Origin: Niastella sp. OAS944
GTDB lineage: Bacteria; Bacteroidota; Bacteroidia; Chitinophagales; Chitinophagaceae
Length of the DNA stretch: 64,000 nucleotides
Reading direction: 5' to 3'
Assembly: GCA_024809215.1 (NCBI GenBank)
Contig: JANUBW010000001.1
Coordinates: 1,528,744 to 1,592,743, forward strand
Made by a program: the position numbers and the translations under genes. The notes beneath the pieces were generated by a model. That model worked only from the letters and a program-made list of their open reading frames with translations. It did no database searches and was not told the origin of the DNA. Of the stretch, positions 42,959 through 52,333 are shown in pieces. The first letter of the stretch is position 1, and every line of letters starts with the position of its first letter.

Positions 42959-44197
42959 TTATTTCTTTCTTATCCGGTACATTCTACCCGCATCAGTAAC
43001 CGCATATAATGCGCCGTCTTTACCAACAGTAACATCTCTAAAACGCTGACCTTCCTTGTCAAGGATCCTTTCTTCACCAACCACTTTGTTGTCTTTAATA
43101 ACCAGTCGCACAATGTGATTACCGCTCAATGCGCCAATAAACAAATTGTTTTTCCATTCGGGCATATTGTTGCCGGTGTAAAAGGTCATGCCGCTGGGCG
43201 ATACAACCGGGTCCCAGTAATAAACCGGTTGCTCAAGCCCTGCCTGTTGGGTTTTGGCTTCGCCTACTTTTTCACCACTGTATTCAATGCCATAGGTGAT
43301 GGTTGGCCAGCCGTAATTTTTTCCGGGAACAATACGGTTTACTTCATCGCCGCCACGGGGACCAAATTCATTCTCCCACAAATCACCGGTTACAGGGTTC
43401 CAGGCCAGTCCCTGTACATTGCGATGCCCATACGAATAGATCTCTGGTCTTGCATCTTTCTTACCCGCAAAAGGATTTCCACTCGCCGGCTGCCCGTTTG
43501 TAGTTATACGAACTATTTTACCCAGTCCCGAATTAAGCCATTGCGCCTGCGGTCTTGTTTCAAGATCTGAGCGTTCGCCGGTGCTTACTACCAGGTTACC
43601 TGATTTATCGAATAAAATGCGTCCACCATAATGCAGATTGCTATTATGCGAGGGAGTAGCACGATAAATGACTGTAGCATTTTCAATTTTTTGTTCGTCA
43701 TTGGCCAGCTTGCCTTTTGCAACACTTGTTTGTGTTCCATTACCAGCATTTTCAGAAAATACCCAATACACCATTCTGTTTTTGGCAAAAGAAGGGTCGA
43801 GCGTTATACCCAACAAACCGCCTTGTCCCCTGCTGTTCACTTCCGGTATACCGGTAATGGGGTTACCCGCTTTTCCTTCAGTTGTTACAATGCGCATAGT
43901 GCCCCCCTTTTGGGTAATGAGGAAACGCCCATCGGGCATTACTGCAATACCCCACGGATTTTTAAGATCAGAAGTGATCACCACTCCTTCATACGGCGTT
44001 TTTGTGATCACGCGGCCAATACGCGTTTGTCCCTTAAAGGCAGGTTTGTAAGTTGAATTGGGCTTTTGGGTTTCCACAGGCGACAGCGTATCGCTGCCAT
44101 TCACAGCATCAGGATTGGCGCCTTCAACCTTTGGCTGGCTACCATCGCTACAGGCCACTGCTATTGCAAAACCGATCGTTAGTCCGAGTTTAAACAT
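42959..44197 (-). CDS. PQQ-dependent soluble sugar dehydrogenase (Asd/YliI-like) lipoprotein
   Basis: 412 residues. A lipoprotein-type signal (AIAVAC, Cys16) is followed by a six-bladed propeller. Motifs are NPWGIAVMPDGRFLITQKGG, RGQGGLLGITLDPSF, SNLHYGGRILFDKSG, EIYSYGHRNVQGLAW, ENEFGPRGGDEVNRI and PGKNYGWPTITYG. These correspond to the PQQ- and calcium-binding blades of glucose/sorbosone dehydrogenases (aldose sugar dehydrogenase). It oxidises aldoses outside the cytoplasm and feeds electrons to the respiratory chain. PQQ synthesis genes are not in the window. It appears monocistronic. Confidence 0.92.
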   Translation of the reverse strand: MFKLGLTIGFAIAVACSDGSQPKVEGANPDAVNGSDTLSPVETQKPNSTYKPAFKGQTRIGRVITKTPYEGVVITSDLKNPWGIAVMPDGRFLITQKGGTMRIVTTEGKAGNPITGIPEVNSRGQGGLLGITLDPSFAKNRMVYWVFSENAGNGTQTSVAKGKLANDEQKIENATVIYRATPSHNSNLHYGGRILFDKSGNLVVSTGERSDLETRPQAQWLNSGLGKIVRITTNGQPASGNPFAGKKDARPEIYSYGHRNVQGLAWNPVTGDLWENEFGPRGGDEVNRIVPGKNYGWPTITYGIEYSGEKVGEAKTQQAGLEQPVYYWDPVVSPSGMTFYTGNNMPEWKNNLFIGALSGNHIVRLVIKDNKVVGEERILDKEGQRFRDVTVGKDGALYAVTDAGRMYRIRKK

Positions 44198-44254
44198 ATT
44201 AATGATTTTTTATTTGAGGGCGATATTTAAAGGTAATGTATTTAGCATCAATGT

Positions 44255-45016
44255 TTACACCTTACTATGTGCAGGGGCAGAAAGCTTTTTGACCAGCGCT
44301 TTTAAGGTAACGGCATTTAGCGCCGCATATCCTTCCTGGTCGTTATCAAAATAAACATACACGGTCTTTTTCTGCCTTTGCCATTCCCAACATTGTTTAG
44401 CCCACTTTTTGAGGGCGGCTTTACTATAACTTCCCTGATATTTGTTCTCGGCAGGGCCATGCAAACGCACATAAACAAAATTGGCTGTAACTTTTACCGG
44501 CGATATGTGCCCACCCAATTCATAAATGCAAAAAGCACAATTATAGTCTTGTAACAGTTTATAAACCTCTTCAGTGTACCATGTTTCATTTCTAAATTCA
44601 AATACATAATCATATCCCTTTGGCAACGCCGCAAGGAACTCCCTCAGCCGTTCATGATTAACTTTCCACTTTGGTGGCAACTGAAATAAAATGGGGCCTA
44701 ATTTTTCTTTTAGCGCCAGAATGCTGTTGAATAGTCTTGTTAATGGTTCTTTTGGCCTTAACAGTTTTAAATTATGGGTAATGAACCGGTTTGCTTTTAT
44801 GACGAATAAGAAGTTCCGCGGAGAATTTTTATACCAGCCTTCAAACACTTCCCTGGGCGGCAGCTTGTAAAATGAATTGTTTATTTCAACCGTATCGAAG
44901 TGATTGGTATAATATTCGAACTGATGTTTTACATTGGTACCAATGGGATAAAATGTCCCCAGCCAATGTTTATAATGCCATCCCGATGTGCCTATGAATA
45001 TGCTCGCTCTGGCCAT
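44255..45016 (-). CDS. DUF72 (YecE-family) protein
   Basis: 253 residues. It starts with FIGTSGWHYKHWLGTFYP and continues with FDTVEINNSFYKLP, FLFVIKANRFITH, GPILFQLPPKW, YVFEFRNETWY, FVYVRLHGP and VYVYFDNDQEGYA. This complete set identifies DUF72, a TIM-barrel family of unconfirmed activity. It is the last gene of an apparent operon, 18 bases after the unknown gene at 45035. The distribution of DUF72 is broad, so linkage to the ketosynthase may be incidental. Confidence 0.92.
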   Translation of the reverse strand: MARASIFIGTSGWHYKHWLGTFYPIGTNVKHQFEYYTNHFDTVEINNSFYKLPPREVFEGWYKNSPRNFLFVIKANRFITHNLKLLRPKEPLTRLFNSILALKEKLGPILFQLPPKWKVNHERLREFLAALPKGYDYVFEFRNETWYTEEVYKLLQDYNCAFCIYELGGHISPVKVTANFVYVRLHGPAENKYQGSYSKAALKKWAKQCWEWQRQKKTVYVYFDNDQEGYAALNAVTLKALVKKLSAPAHSKV

Positions 45017-45034
45017 ATAATAAACACAAAAAAA

Positions 45035-45955
45035 CTATGCCATCCGCTGCGCTTCCAATTTCTTCTGCACCAATAATGCATGTAACACTTCTGTTGACAG
45101 TCCATGTAGCGTAAGCCTGAACGCTGCCGTTGTTGTAGGCAAAGGGATCATGGGATGTTTGTTATTTAACGCCACCAATTTCTCAGGACAGTTCAATATA
45201 GTAGCAGCATATAACCCAATCACTTCATCGAGCTGCAATGAGTTTGACGCGCGCCAGAAATCATTATCCGTTAAAAAAAATTGATACACCGGGGTGAAGA
45301 TCTCAATGGCATTTGCCAGATCAAGACAGTTGGTCCATTTATCGCGAAAGTGTGCAAAGGGAAAACTATCGTCGGTGGTAATGGCGCTGTAATCGGGCGC
45401 TTCAACTTTTTGAATAGTGGTACCACTACTCTCCATGGCCTTATTGAGATTGATAATGAAATTATACAAATTCAGATCGTGCTGCAGGAACAGGTTATCT
45501 TTTACCGCATTCAGGTCCATCGGTTTTAAAGGATGCATGGGTATATCCTCTATATTCTTTACGTTATCCTTTATAAACCGCAACACTTCTGACCCCAATA
45601 CAAAATGGCGCAGGATAAGGTAATTTGCTTCGGGCGTTATAAAGTATTTCATACCCACATACAAACTCCGGTGCAACATTTTTGGCGCATTTATCACATT
45701 GGGCACAATGGCTTTGAACACCTGCAGCAACATAATGCCCAACCGCGCAAACACCCGTACAAATGGATACAGGAATTGCTTTGTTTTGCGACTTGAATCG
45801 TAGAGGAACGCCGCTTTGGCATCGGGACTGAACGGAATGCTTTTATCAAGGAACAGGGCATGCCAGTGACTGGGGTCCCGGGGATCGTTTACCAGTTTCT
45901 CAAAGTATTCGCGTTTATGTAGCATAAAGAATTGTTTTTTGTTAACGCTGCTCAA
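45035..45955 (-). CDS. hypothetical protein coupled to the ketosynthase fusion (possibly DUF6999)
   Basis: 306 residues, mostly helical with a hydrophobic stretch (LGIMLLQVFKAIVPNVI at about 72-90). Recognisable pieces are RDPSHWHALFLDKSIPFS, YFITPEANYLILRHFVLGSE and LDLANAIEIFTPVYQFFL. It begins 2 bases after the stop of the ketosynthase gene, so the two are surely co-translated. From memory it matches the family annotated DUF6999, which I cannot verify. Its fixed pairing suggests it acts on, or holds, the acyl product of the ketosynthase. Confidence 0.65.
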   Translation of the reverse strand: MSSVNKKQFFMLHKREYFEKLVNDPRDPSHWHALFLDKSIPFSPDAKAAFLYDSSRKTKQFLYPFVRVFARLGIMLLQVFKAIVPNVINAPKMLHRSLYVGMKYFITPEANYLILRHFVLGSEVLRFIKDNVKNIEDIPMHPLKPMDLNAVKDNLFLQHDLNLYNFIINLNKAMESSGTTIQKVEAPDYSAITTDDSFPFAHFRDKWTNCLDLANAIEIFTPVYQFFLTDNDFWRASNSLQLDEVIGLYAATILNCPEKLVALNNKHPMIPLPTTTAAFRLTLHGLSTEVLHALLVQKKLEAQRMA

Positions 45956-45957
45956 AC

Positions 45958-47835
45958 TTAATAATTGCCCAGCTCCTGCAATTGCATGGTGTATAACCGG
46001 GCAGTTATTTTAGCGGTCTTTACAATTTTAGCAGCTATGGCTTCCTGTAACAGATCAGATTGAATGGCTTTTTCAAAACGTTCAAAATGGTTATCGTTGG
46101 CATCGCTTGTTTCGTGGTAAATAAAGAACGACACCTGGTCGTCATTCAATTGCAACTGCTCCTGAATGGCCCTTCCCCATTTACCAGCCAGCCTGTTACC
46201 CAAGCCTTCAATGATAAACATACCGCCCAACAGATCGAATGGATTGGGTTGACTGGCCTTATGAAACATAAATGCGCTTAATGCTTCGCTGCCAATATTC
46301 TTTTCGCCCTGGCGTAATTCTTCATTGGTGCCGCCACATGCAAGATAATTCTTCTCCAATATCTGGTAATCGCGGTGCTCATCGCGCGAATGGGTAATGA
46401 ATGCAGAGCGAATGTCGAAGTATTCTATAGTGATATTCGAAGCAGCGCGGGCAATCCATTGCGAACCGTCAATAACCTGTTGCCGCAGGTTCACCAGTAA
46501 TAATTTATAATCATCGAGGGTTAGCGAACCGTTGTAGATCTTTTGTACAATGGGCACCTGCCGTAAGCTGGATTCAAAATCAACCCATACCGAAGTTAGT
46601 TGGCGTACCAGCCATTCCTGCACAGGTTGCCCCGCAGTGCGAATAACAGGCGCTTCAATAACATCAGTGGTATGTATTGAAACAGCAGGCACGGCCGCCG
46701 CAGGTGCAACTACCGTTAATTGCATATAGGAGGTAATGAAGCGCCCGCTTTCAGGCACCATGCAAATGAGTTTTTGGTTGGCCTTTAGTTTGCCCGAGTA
46801 CAACAGTTCTTCCAGCATCAAAAAAATACTTGCAGCACCTACATTGCCTTTTGTATGCAGGTTGGTAAACCATTTTTCGGGCGCAATAGTGCAACCGCCT
46901 TTTTGTAACAGGTCAACGATCTGTGGTCTGAAGTATTCTGATGAATAATGGCAAAGCAACCAATCCAGCTGGTTAGGATCTATCCGCCCTTCATCGATCA
47001 GTTGAAAGAAATGTTGTACACCCAATGGTACAATGTTCTGTACCAATTTCAGGTCCTGCTTAAGGTTTATGGCCGAATCATTATCAGCAGCGCTGAATGA
47101 GTTGTAGTTCATCCAGCTTCCTTTTCCATTTTTCTTATTAATACCCGCATACATACACACATCGAACAAATGCGCATGCGAACGAATATCTATCCAGTCA
47201 ATTTGCAAACTTAATTGATGCCGCGAAGGCTGGCTTTCCAGCAACAGGGCGCCGGCACCATCAGACAACATCCAGCGCAAAAAATCTGTTTCCAGGTCCA
47301 ACGCATTTTTCTCTTTCACCAATTCCTGTTGTTCAAAACGCTGTGCCTTAAACATGCGGCTGGGCAATTCGCCGGCACAGGCAATGGCTTTGGCAGCCTC
47401 ACCTGTTTTTACATGCAGCCAGGCATTTTTTATGGCCATCATACTGGCTGCGCATACACTTTGGTGACTGGCAATTTCGCATTGCTCCAATTGCGCATCA
47501 GCATGTACCATACTGGCAAAACCGGGCACAGGAAGATCGCCCTGAGTGGTAGCAGCGGACAAAAACCGGATGTCTTTTTTTGCAATACCGGCTTTTTGTA
47601 AACAGCTTTGAATGGCGGTGGCAGTCATACCACTTACGGTATGCGTAGTTTGCTGATTTTTATCGATGGCATAATAGCGGGTGGTAATTCCATTTTGTTT
47701 CAGCATTTTTTGTTTGGTACGAGAGGGTTTGCCAAACAGATAACCAAGGTATTCCTCTACTTCATCATTTAAAATGGGCGCACCGGGCAAATAGGCGCCG
47801 GCCGCTGTAATATAAACAGGGTTTTGGGAGCTCAT
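45958..47835 (-). CDS. ketoacyl-ACP synthase III-like domain fused to a haem-oxygenase-like (TENA/HDO) domain
   Basis: 625 residues. The N-terminal thiolase fold (about 1-375) has the catalytic triad of FabH-like enzymes: Cys128 in SHQSVCAAS, His296 in LLCHYSSEY and Asn331 in TKGNVGAAS. After a Pro/Ala-rich linker (about 377-403) comes a helical domain (about 404-625). It carries ITHSRDEHRDYQILEKNY (about 480-497), GGMFIIEGLGNRLAGKW and IYHETSDANDNHFERF. The acidic and His residues match the layout of haem-oxygenase-like diiron oxidases (HDO). Probably builds an acyl chain and then oxidises or cleaves it. Product unknown. First gene of an operon with 45035 and 44255. Confidence 0.85.
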   Translation of the reverse strand: MSSQNPVYITAAGAYLPGAPILNDEVEEYLGYLFGKPSRTKQKMLKQNGITTRYYAIDKNQQTTHTVSGMTATAIQSCLQKAGIAKKDIRFLSAATTQGDLPVPGFASMVHADAQLEQCEIASHQSVCAASMMAIKNAWLHVKTGEAAKAIACAGELPSRMFKAQRFEQQELVKEKNALDLETDFLRWMLSDGAGALLLESQPSRHQLSLQIDWIDIRSHAHLFDVCMYAGINKKNGKGSWMNYNSFSAADNDSAINLKQDLKLVQNIVPLGVQHFFQLIDEGRIDPNQLDWLLCHYSSEYFRPQIVDLLQKGGCTIAPEKWFTNLHTKGNVGAASIFLMLEELLYSGKLKANQKLICMVPESGRFITSYMQLTVVAPAAAVPAVSIHTTDVIEAPVIRTAGQPVQEWLVRQLTSVWVDFESSLRQVPIVQKIYNGSLTLDDYKLLLVNLRQQVIDGSQWIARAASNITIEYFDIRSAFITHSRDEHRDYQILEKNYLACGGTNEELRQGEKNIGSEALSAFMFHKASQPNPFDLLGGMFIIEGLGNRLAGKWGRAIQEQLQLNDDQVSFFIYHETSDANDNHFERFEKAIQSDLLQEAIAAKIVKTAKITARLYTMQLQELGNY

Positions 47836-47995
47836 AAATTAAATAGTGTTTTAGATACCGCTGCTATTAACTTATTAAGAAAGAATATATTGCAGCAATA
47901 TCTGATATAAGTCGAAAAAAGCCGGGGGTATTACTTAAATAAATGTTAAGCGTTCTGCATAATTAAGCGGGCACGATTTTTACGGATAAAACAAC

Positions 47996-48571
47996 ATGAA
48001 AACAGAAAAAGAAAAAATGCTTGCGGGCGAGTTGTACGATGCATTGGATGCACAACTTTCTGAAGACAGGCTAAAAGCCAGACTGCTCATTAAAGAATTG
48101 AACGACTCGCGTGAAGACCAAACAACAGAACGCCTTCGGCTCTTAAAAGAACTTATTCCCAATGCCGGGGAAGGCCTTTGGCTACAACCACCATTTTATT
48201 GCGACTATGGTTATAATATCAAACTGGGTGAAAAAGTATTTTTCAATTTCAATTGTGTGGTGCTCGATGTAGCACAGGTAACCATCGGCAGCCGTACCCT
48301 GTTTGGCCCCAATGTACAGATCTATACAGCCACCCACCCCATAGATCATAAAGTAAGAGCTTCGGGACTTGAATTTGCCAAACCCATTACCATTGGTGAA
48401 GATGTATGGGTTGGCGGTAGTGCGGTTATTTGCCCGGGTGTAAACATTGGCGACAGAAGCGTAATTGGCGCCGGAAGCGTAGTGACCCTGGATATTCCCG
48501 CCGATGTATTTGCAGCAGGTAATCCATGCAAGGTGATCAGGCATTTGACGGAGGAGGAACAGGCGAAATAA
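47996..48571 (+). CDS. maltose/galactoside O-acetyltransferase-like protein (LbH fold)
   Basis: 191 residues. It starts with the Mac domain (KMLAGELYDALDAQLSEDRL, about 6-25). The left-handed beta-helix of hexapeptide repeats follows: CDYGYNIKLGEKVFFNFNCV, ATHPIDHKVRASGLEFAKPI (catalytic His in THP), VWVGGSAVICPGVNIGDRSV and IGAGSVVTLDIPADVFAAG. Full length for Maa/LacA/NodL-type enzymes, which move acetyl from acetyl-CoA to a sugar hydroxyl. The acceptor cannot be told. Divergent from the ketosynthase operon and apparently alone. Confidence 0.92.
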   Translation: MKTEKEKMLAGELYDALDAQLSEDRLKARLLIKELNDSREDQTTERLRLLKELIPNAGEGLWLQPPFYCDYGYNIKLGEKVFFNFNCVVLDVAQVTIGSRTLFGPNVQIYTATHPIDHKVRASGLEFAKPITIGEDVWVGGSAVICPGVNIGDRSVIGAGSVVTLDIPADVFAAGNPCKVIRHLTEEEQAK

Positions 48572-48651
48572 TATTACTGATGATATTTCCGTAATTTCAT
48601 GCGAACGCGTTTGCGTAAACGCATATCAATTACAAGACATATCACAGTCAC

Positions 48652-50190
48652 ATGAAAAAGCTACTGCTTCTCTTATTCATAGGCCAACAGGTATGGGCAC
48701 AACCAAAAACTGAAAATACCAAACCGGTTGACAGCCTTACCATCTTTAATAAACAACTGTCGGCCGACCAAATGAAACAGGACCTGAAGTTGTTCAGGGA
48801 CATCAGGGAAAAGGCGAACTCCGGTTTATACCGCTACAGAACTAAAAAACAAATTGACAGCATTTACCAATGGGCTTTTAAAGAAATAAAAAAGCCACTT
48901 TCTACACTAGACTTTTACAAGATCATTTTACAACTGACCGATATTGAAGGCAGTTGTCACAATTATACCGAGGTAGAAGCCTCGCTGGTAAGTTATTTAA
49001 ACCGGCAGCGCGCATTTTTTCCTTATGCAGTGAAATATATTGAAAGCAAAATGATCTTCAATAGCATTACCGATCAAATACCGGTAGGCAGCCGTATTAC
49101 AAGCATCAATGGCATTGCTGATACCGACCTTATGAAGTCATTCTATAAATATATGCCGGCCGATGGTTTTACCGTATCGCAAAAATTAACAGGTAGTGTT
49201 AACGGCAGCTATGGGCTTCGCTATCTATTGGAATATGGCCTTAAAGACAGTTTTGCCATCACCTTTCAGGCACCCGGTTCTACTTTGAAGAAAACGGTTA
49301 CTGTTCCCAGCGTATCGCTTGAACAACGCCAGAAAAATTTGGTGCAGCGTTATAGCGCCCGGGTCGACAGTGTTATTGATTACAGAGTACAGCCCAAGTA
49401 TAGCTTTCGAATGATAAACCCTACAACGGGTTTGCTGAACTTACGCATTTTCAGCATGGCAACCGGTAGTGATGACCCTGCATTTGCCGTATATGTTCGT
49501 TTTATTGATAGTGTTTTCAATGAACTAAATAAGAACGGGGTGTATAACCTTATTATGGATATACGAAGCAATCCCGGTGGCAGCGATCCTACTTTTGAGC
49601 AACCGATGATGTACCTTACAGATAAAACGTTTAAAGAAAACAATCTGGCGTATATCATATTTGATAGCTTACCTTACCAACAGTACTTCTGGGGCACCTC
49701 AACAGCTTCAAGAATAACCGCACAGGAATTAACAGAAGGAAAAAAGATGCTCAAAGATTATTTTCCTTCTTTACAAAACGGCAGAAATGTACAGAACGAA
49801 AAATACAATCCTGTTTACCACCCCAAAAGCCCGGCGTTTAATGGCAGGCTGTATTTATTGATAGATGAAAACACCGCTTCTGCCGCTTCGCACCTGGCTT
49901 CATTGGTAAAAGCCTATGGTCGTAACACAACCATTGTTGGGGTTGAGACCATTGGCGGTTATTATTATCATAATGGTCATATGTCGCTTATTTATGAGCT
50001 GCCCAACTCAAAAATAAAAACCAAGTTTTCCATCGTATACGTGGTGCAGGATGCGGTGGTAAAACCCGATCAACCCGAAGGAAGAGGAACTATGCCTGAC
50101 CACGAAGTATGGCCCACCTTTGATGATTTTATGCAGAACCGCGATACACAAATGGAGTTTGTTTTGAAGCTGATCAATGAACATAAATAA
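48652..50190 (+). CDS. S41-family (C-terminal processing peptidase-like) exported protein
   Basis: 512 residues, signal peptide about 1-16 (ending QVWAQ). A helical N-terminal part and a PDZ-like middle (IPVGSRITSINGIADTDLM at about 146-164) precede the S41 catalytic region: YNLIMDIRSNPGGSDP (about 295-310), LYLLIDENTASAASHLASLV with the candidate catalytic Ser, and IVGVETIGGYYYHNGH. The usual Lys of the Ser-Lys dyad is not in its classical place (GVET), so the subfamily resembles the tricorn/IRBP-like S41 proteins. Role unknown. Confidence 0.8.
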   Translation: MKKLLLLLFIGQQVWAQPKTENTKPVDSLTIFNKQLSADQMKQDLKLFRDIREKANSGLYRYRTKKQIDSIYQWAFKEIKKPLSTLDFYKIILQLTDIEGSCHNYTEVEASLVSYLNRQRAFFPYAVKYIESKMIFNSITDQIPVGSRITSINGIADTDLMKSFYKYMPADGFTVSQKLTGSVNGSYGLRYLLEYGLKDSFAITFQAPGSTLKKTVTVPSVSLEQRQKNLVQRYSARVDSVIDYRVQPKYSFRMINPTTGLLNLRIFSMATGSDDPAFAVYVRFIDSVFNELNKNGVYNLIMDIRSNPGGSDPTFEQPMMYLTDKTFKENNLAYIIFDSLPYQQYFWGTSTASRITAQELTEGKKMLKDYFPSLQNGRNVQNEKYNPVYHPKSPAFNGRLYLLIDENTASAASHLASLVKAYGRNTTIVGVETIGGYYYHNGHMSLIYELPNSKIKTKFSIVYVVQDAVVKPDQPEGRGTMPDHEVWPTFDDFMQNRDTQMEFVLKLINEHK

Positions 50191-50246
50191 ATTTTAACTA
50201 TTCCCTATTGCCTGTATCAGGATCTTATTTTATTTTACCGGCAACT

Positions 50247-50828
50247 ATGAAAAAAATGCTGGCATATTGCCTATTGATCATTAGTACCGCTTTTTTACTG
50301 AGCGGTAAACCGGTACAGGTAACCGATAAAGCTCAATTGACCGCAGAAGAATTGAAACTGTATAATCTTGTAACAGCTTACAGATCGGCCAATGGGTTAC
50401 CCGCCATTCCGCTTTCAACATCATTAACATTTGTTGCTCAAATACACGCCAAAGATCTTGATGAGAATCGTCCTGATACAGGCAACTGCACCATGCACAG
50501 CTGGTCTAACAAAGGCAAATGGCAAAGCTGTTGCTACACAGCCGATCATGCGCAAAAACTTTGCATGTGGAATAAGCCGGCAGAACTCACTTCTTATACG
50601 GGTAAGGGTTTTGAAATAGCTGCGCAGTATTCAGAAGGTATGGATGCAAAAAGAGCGCTCGACCTGTGGAAAGCTAGCCAGTTTCATAATGCCGCCCTTT
50701 TAAATGCAGGCCCCTATAAAACAAAATGGAATGCCATGGGAATTGGCATTTATAATAATTATGCGGTCATATGGTTTGGTCATGAAATCGATAAGGAGGG
50801 TGAACCCGCAAGGCCCGCCAAACGCTAA
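50247..50828 (+). CDS. CAP-domain (SCP/PR-1-like) exported protein
   Basis: 193 residues from ATG 50247, chosen because it gives a signal peptide (KKMLAYCLLIISTAFLLSG). The CAP fold shows ELKLYNLVTAYRSANGLPAI, SLTFVAQIHAKDLDENRP, CTMHSWSNKGKW, GKGFEIAAQYSEGMDAKRAL and MGIGIYNNYAVIWFG. The His of HAKDL and of MHSW sit at metal-cavity positions. Secreted CAP proteins have no single known activity in bacteria. It follows the S41 gene by 56 bases and may be co-transcribed. Confidence 0.85.
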   Translation: MKKMLAYCLLIISTAFLLSGKPVQVTDKAQLTAEELKLYNLVTAYRSANGLPAIPLSTSLTFVAQIHAKDLDENRPDTGNCTMHSWSNKGKWQSCCYTADHAQKLCMWNKPAELTSYTGKGFEIAAQYSEGMDAKRALDLWKASQFHNAALLNAGPYKTKWNAMGIGIYNNYAVIWFGHEIDKEGEPARPAKR

Positions 50829-50849
50829 TAAATTCTTTTTACATGATAA

Positions 50850-50881
50850 AAAGATCCCCGGCTGTACCGGGGATTTTTTTA
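50850..50881. terminator. bidirectional terminator between convergent genes
   Basis: ATCCCCGG/CCGGGGAT stem with loop CTGTA and T-runs on both strands. It separates the CAP gene and the convergent serine hydrolase. Confidence 0.85.
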
Positions 50882-50888
50882 TCATAAT

Positions 50889-52229
50889 CTATTTGATCTT
50901 CGGGCATTTTACTTCCATTCCACGCTGGTATAAAATAAACCCATCTATCTCCTGTTTATCGTTACGGGTGAATTTAAGGCGGATATCATGTTCTTTTACA
51001 AAAAAATGATCTTCCTTTTCGGCATTTAAAACAGATGACGGCTGATTGGTTGGACTGGCTATCAGCTGCCCATCTTTTAATGTTATGGAAAGATCTAATC
51101 CTTCTTTGATGGTATATTCGCCAACATATTGTTTCAGTTTTTCTTCGGGTAAGGTGATCGCCTTTTTGGCCTGGGGTATTGTATATGGTTTGTTGTACAG
51201 AATGGCGTAAATATTATTTGTTATTTCAGTAAGGGCTGGTGAAGAGTTATTTGATAATAATACGATGCAAATATCATCTGCAGGCAGGCGGCTGAAATTA
51301 GAGGTGAACCCATGAATGCCACCGCCATGCATCATCACTCTTTTTCCATATAAACTGTCAATTCCCCAGCCATAGCCATACTTGTTCATTACAGGCGTAT
51401 ACGCTTTTTCCTGTTGGGCGCTGGTAAGCACTATATTCTTCATCAAACCCTGGTGCCAGCGTAGCAGGTCACCTGTTGTTGAATAAATGGCTCCGGCCGC
51501 AAAAGACACTGAGGAATCAACGATGGGCGCAGTGAGGGTATCTTTTTCATTTACGGCAAAATAACCGGTTGATTTTTCTTTACTCTGTAAGTGAGTAAAA
51601 TCAAAACCACTGTGGGTCATTTTAAGTGGGGTAAAGATGTAATCATGCACCACCTGCTCATAATGCTTTTTGGTTACCGATTCAATAATATAACCAAGCA
51701 ACAAATAAGCGCTGTTTGAATAACTCCATTTGGTGCCGGGCGAAAAATCGAGTGGTTTATCCTGGAACAGCGGCATCAACTTTTCCTTACTGGCCGGTTT
51801 GGTGACCTCGTTCTTCATAAACATTCCGTCATTGGTATAATTATAAATACCGGAAGTGTGCAGCATCAGGTTTTCGATGGTAATACTATCGCCTTTGGGG
51901 AATTTTGGAAAGTATTTACTAATGTGATCCTGAACATTCAGCTTTTTTTCTGCCTGCAATTTGAGAATAATGGCCGTAGTAAACTGTTTGGTAACCGACC
52001 CAATTTGAAAAATGGAGTTTTTGTCGTGCAAAACGTGGTTGGCAACATTCCGGTAACCGTAACCCTTGTCAAGCAAAACGGTACCGCCTTTTGATACCAG
52101 CACGGTGCCATTGAATTTATTTAGAGCAGTATAAGCCTGTAGTAGCGTATCTAACCGTGGGGATATATCCTGGCAGAAACTCACCAAAGAACTGCAGAGG
52201 GCAACCAATACAATAGTATATTTTTTCAT
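50889..52229 (-). CDS. beta-lactamase-family (class C-like) serine hydrolase
   Basis: 446 residues. The signal peptide ends near residue 20 (SLVSFCQ). Catalytic Ser78-x-x-Lys81 lies in FQIGSVTKQF, Tyr-Ser-Asn in KWSYSNSAYLLL, and HGGGIHGF fills the KTG position. This is the esterase/DD-peptidase-like group (PF00144), not a classical AmpC. A C-terminal beta domain (from about 350, LKQYVGEYTIKEGLDLSITL) is DUF3471-like. Probably a periplasmic peptidase or esterase; the substrate is unknown. Confidence 0.92.
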   Translation of the reverse strand: MKKYTIVLVALCSSLVSFCQDISPRLDTLLQAYTALNKFNGTVLVSKGGTVLLDKGYGYRNVANHVLHDKNSIFQIGSVTKQFTTAIILKLQAEKKLNVQDHISKYFPKFPKGDSITIENLMLHTSGIYNYTNDGMFMKNEVTKPASKEKLMPLFQDKPLDFSPGTKWSYSNSAYLLLGYIIESVTKKHYEQVVHDYIFTPLKMTHSGFDFTHLQSKEKSTGYFAVNEKDTLTAPIVDSSVSFAAGAIYSTTGDLLRWHQGLMKNIVLTSAQQEKAYTPVMNKYGYGWGIDSLYGKRVMMHGGGIHGFTSNFSRLPADDICIVLLSNNSSPALTEITNNIYAILYNKPYTIPQAKKAITLPEEKLKQYVGEYTIKEGLDLSITLKDGQLIASPTNQPSSVLNAEKEDHFFVKEHDIRLKFTRNDKQEIDGFILYQRGMEVKCPKIK

Positions 52230-52333
52230 ATGAAATATTTAAGCGTACCTATTCGACGCAAATTCCCCAATGTTGTTACAGTCCCTGGCACACTTTTTTA
52301 ATTGGGTACTTTACAAACCACATTCTTAAGCAT

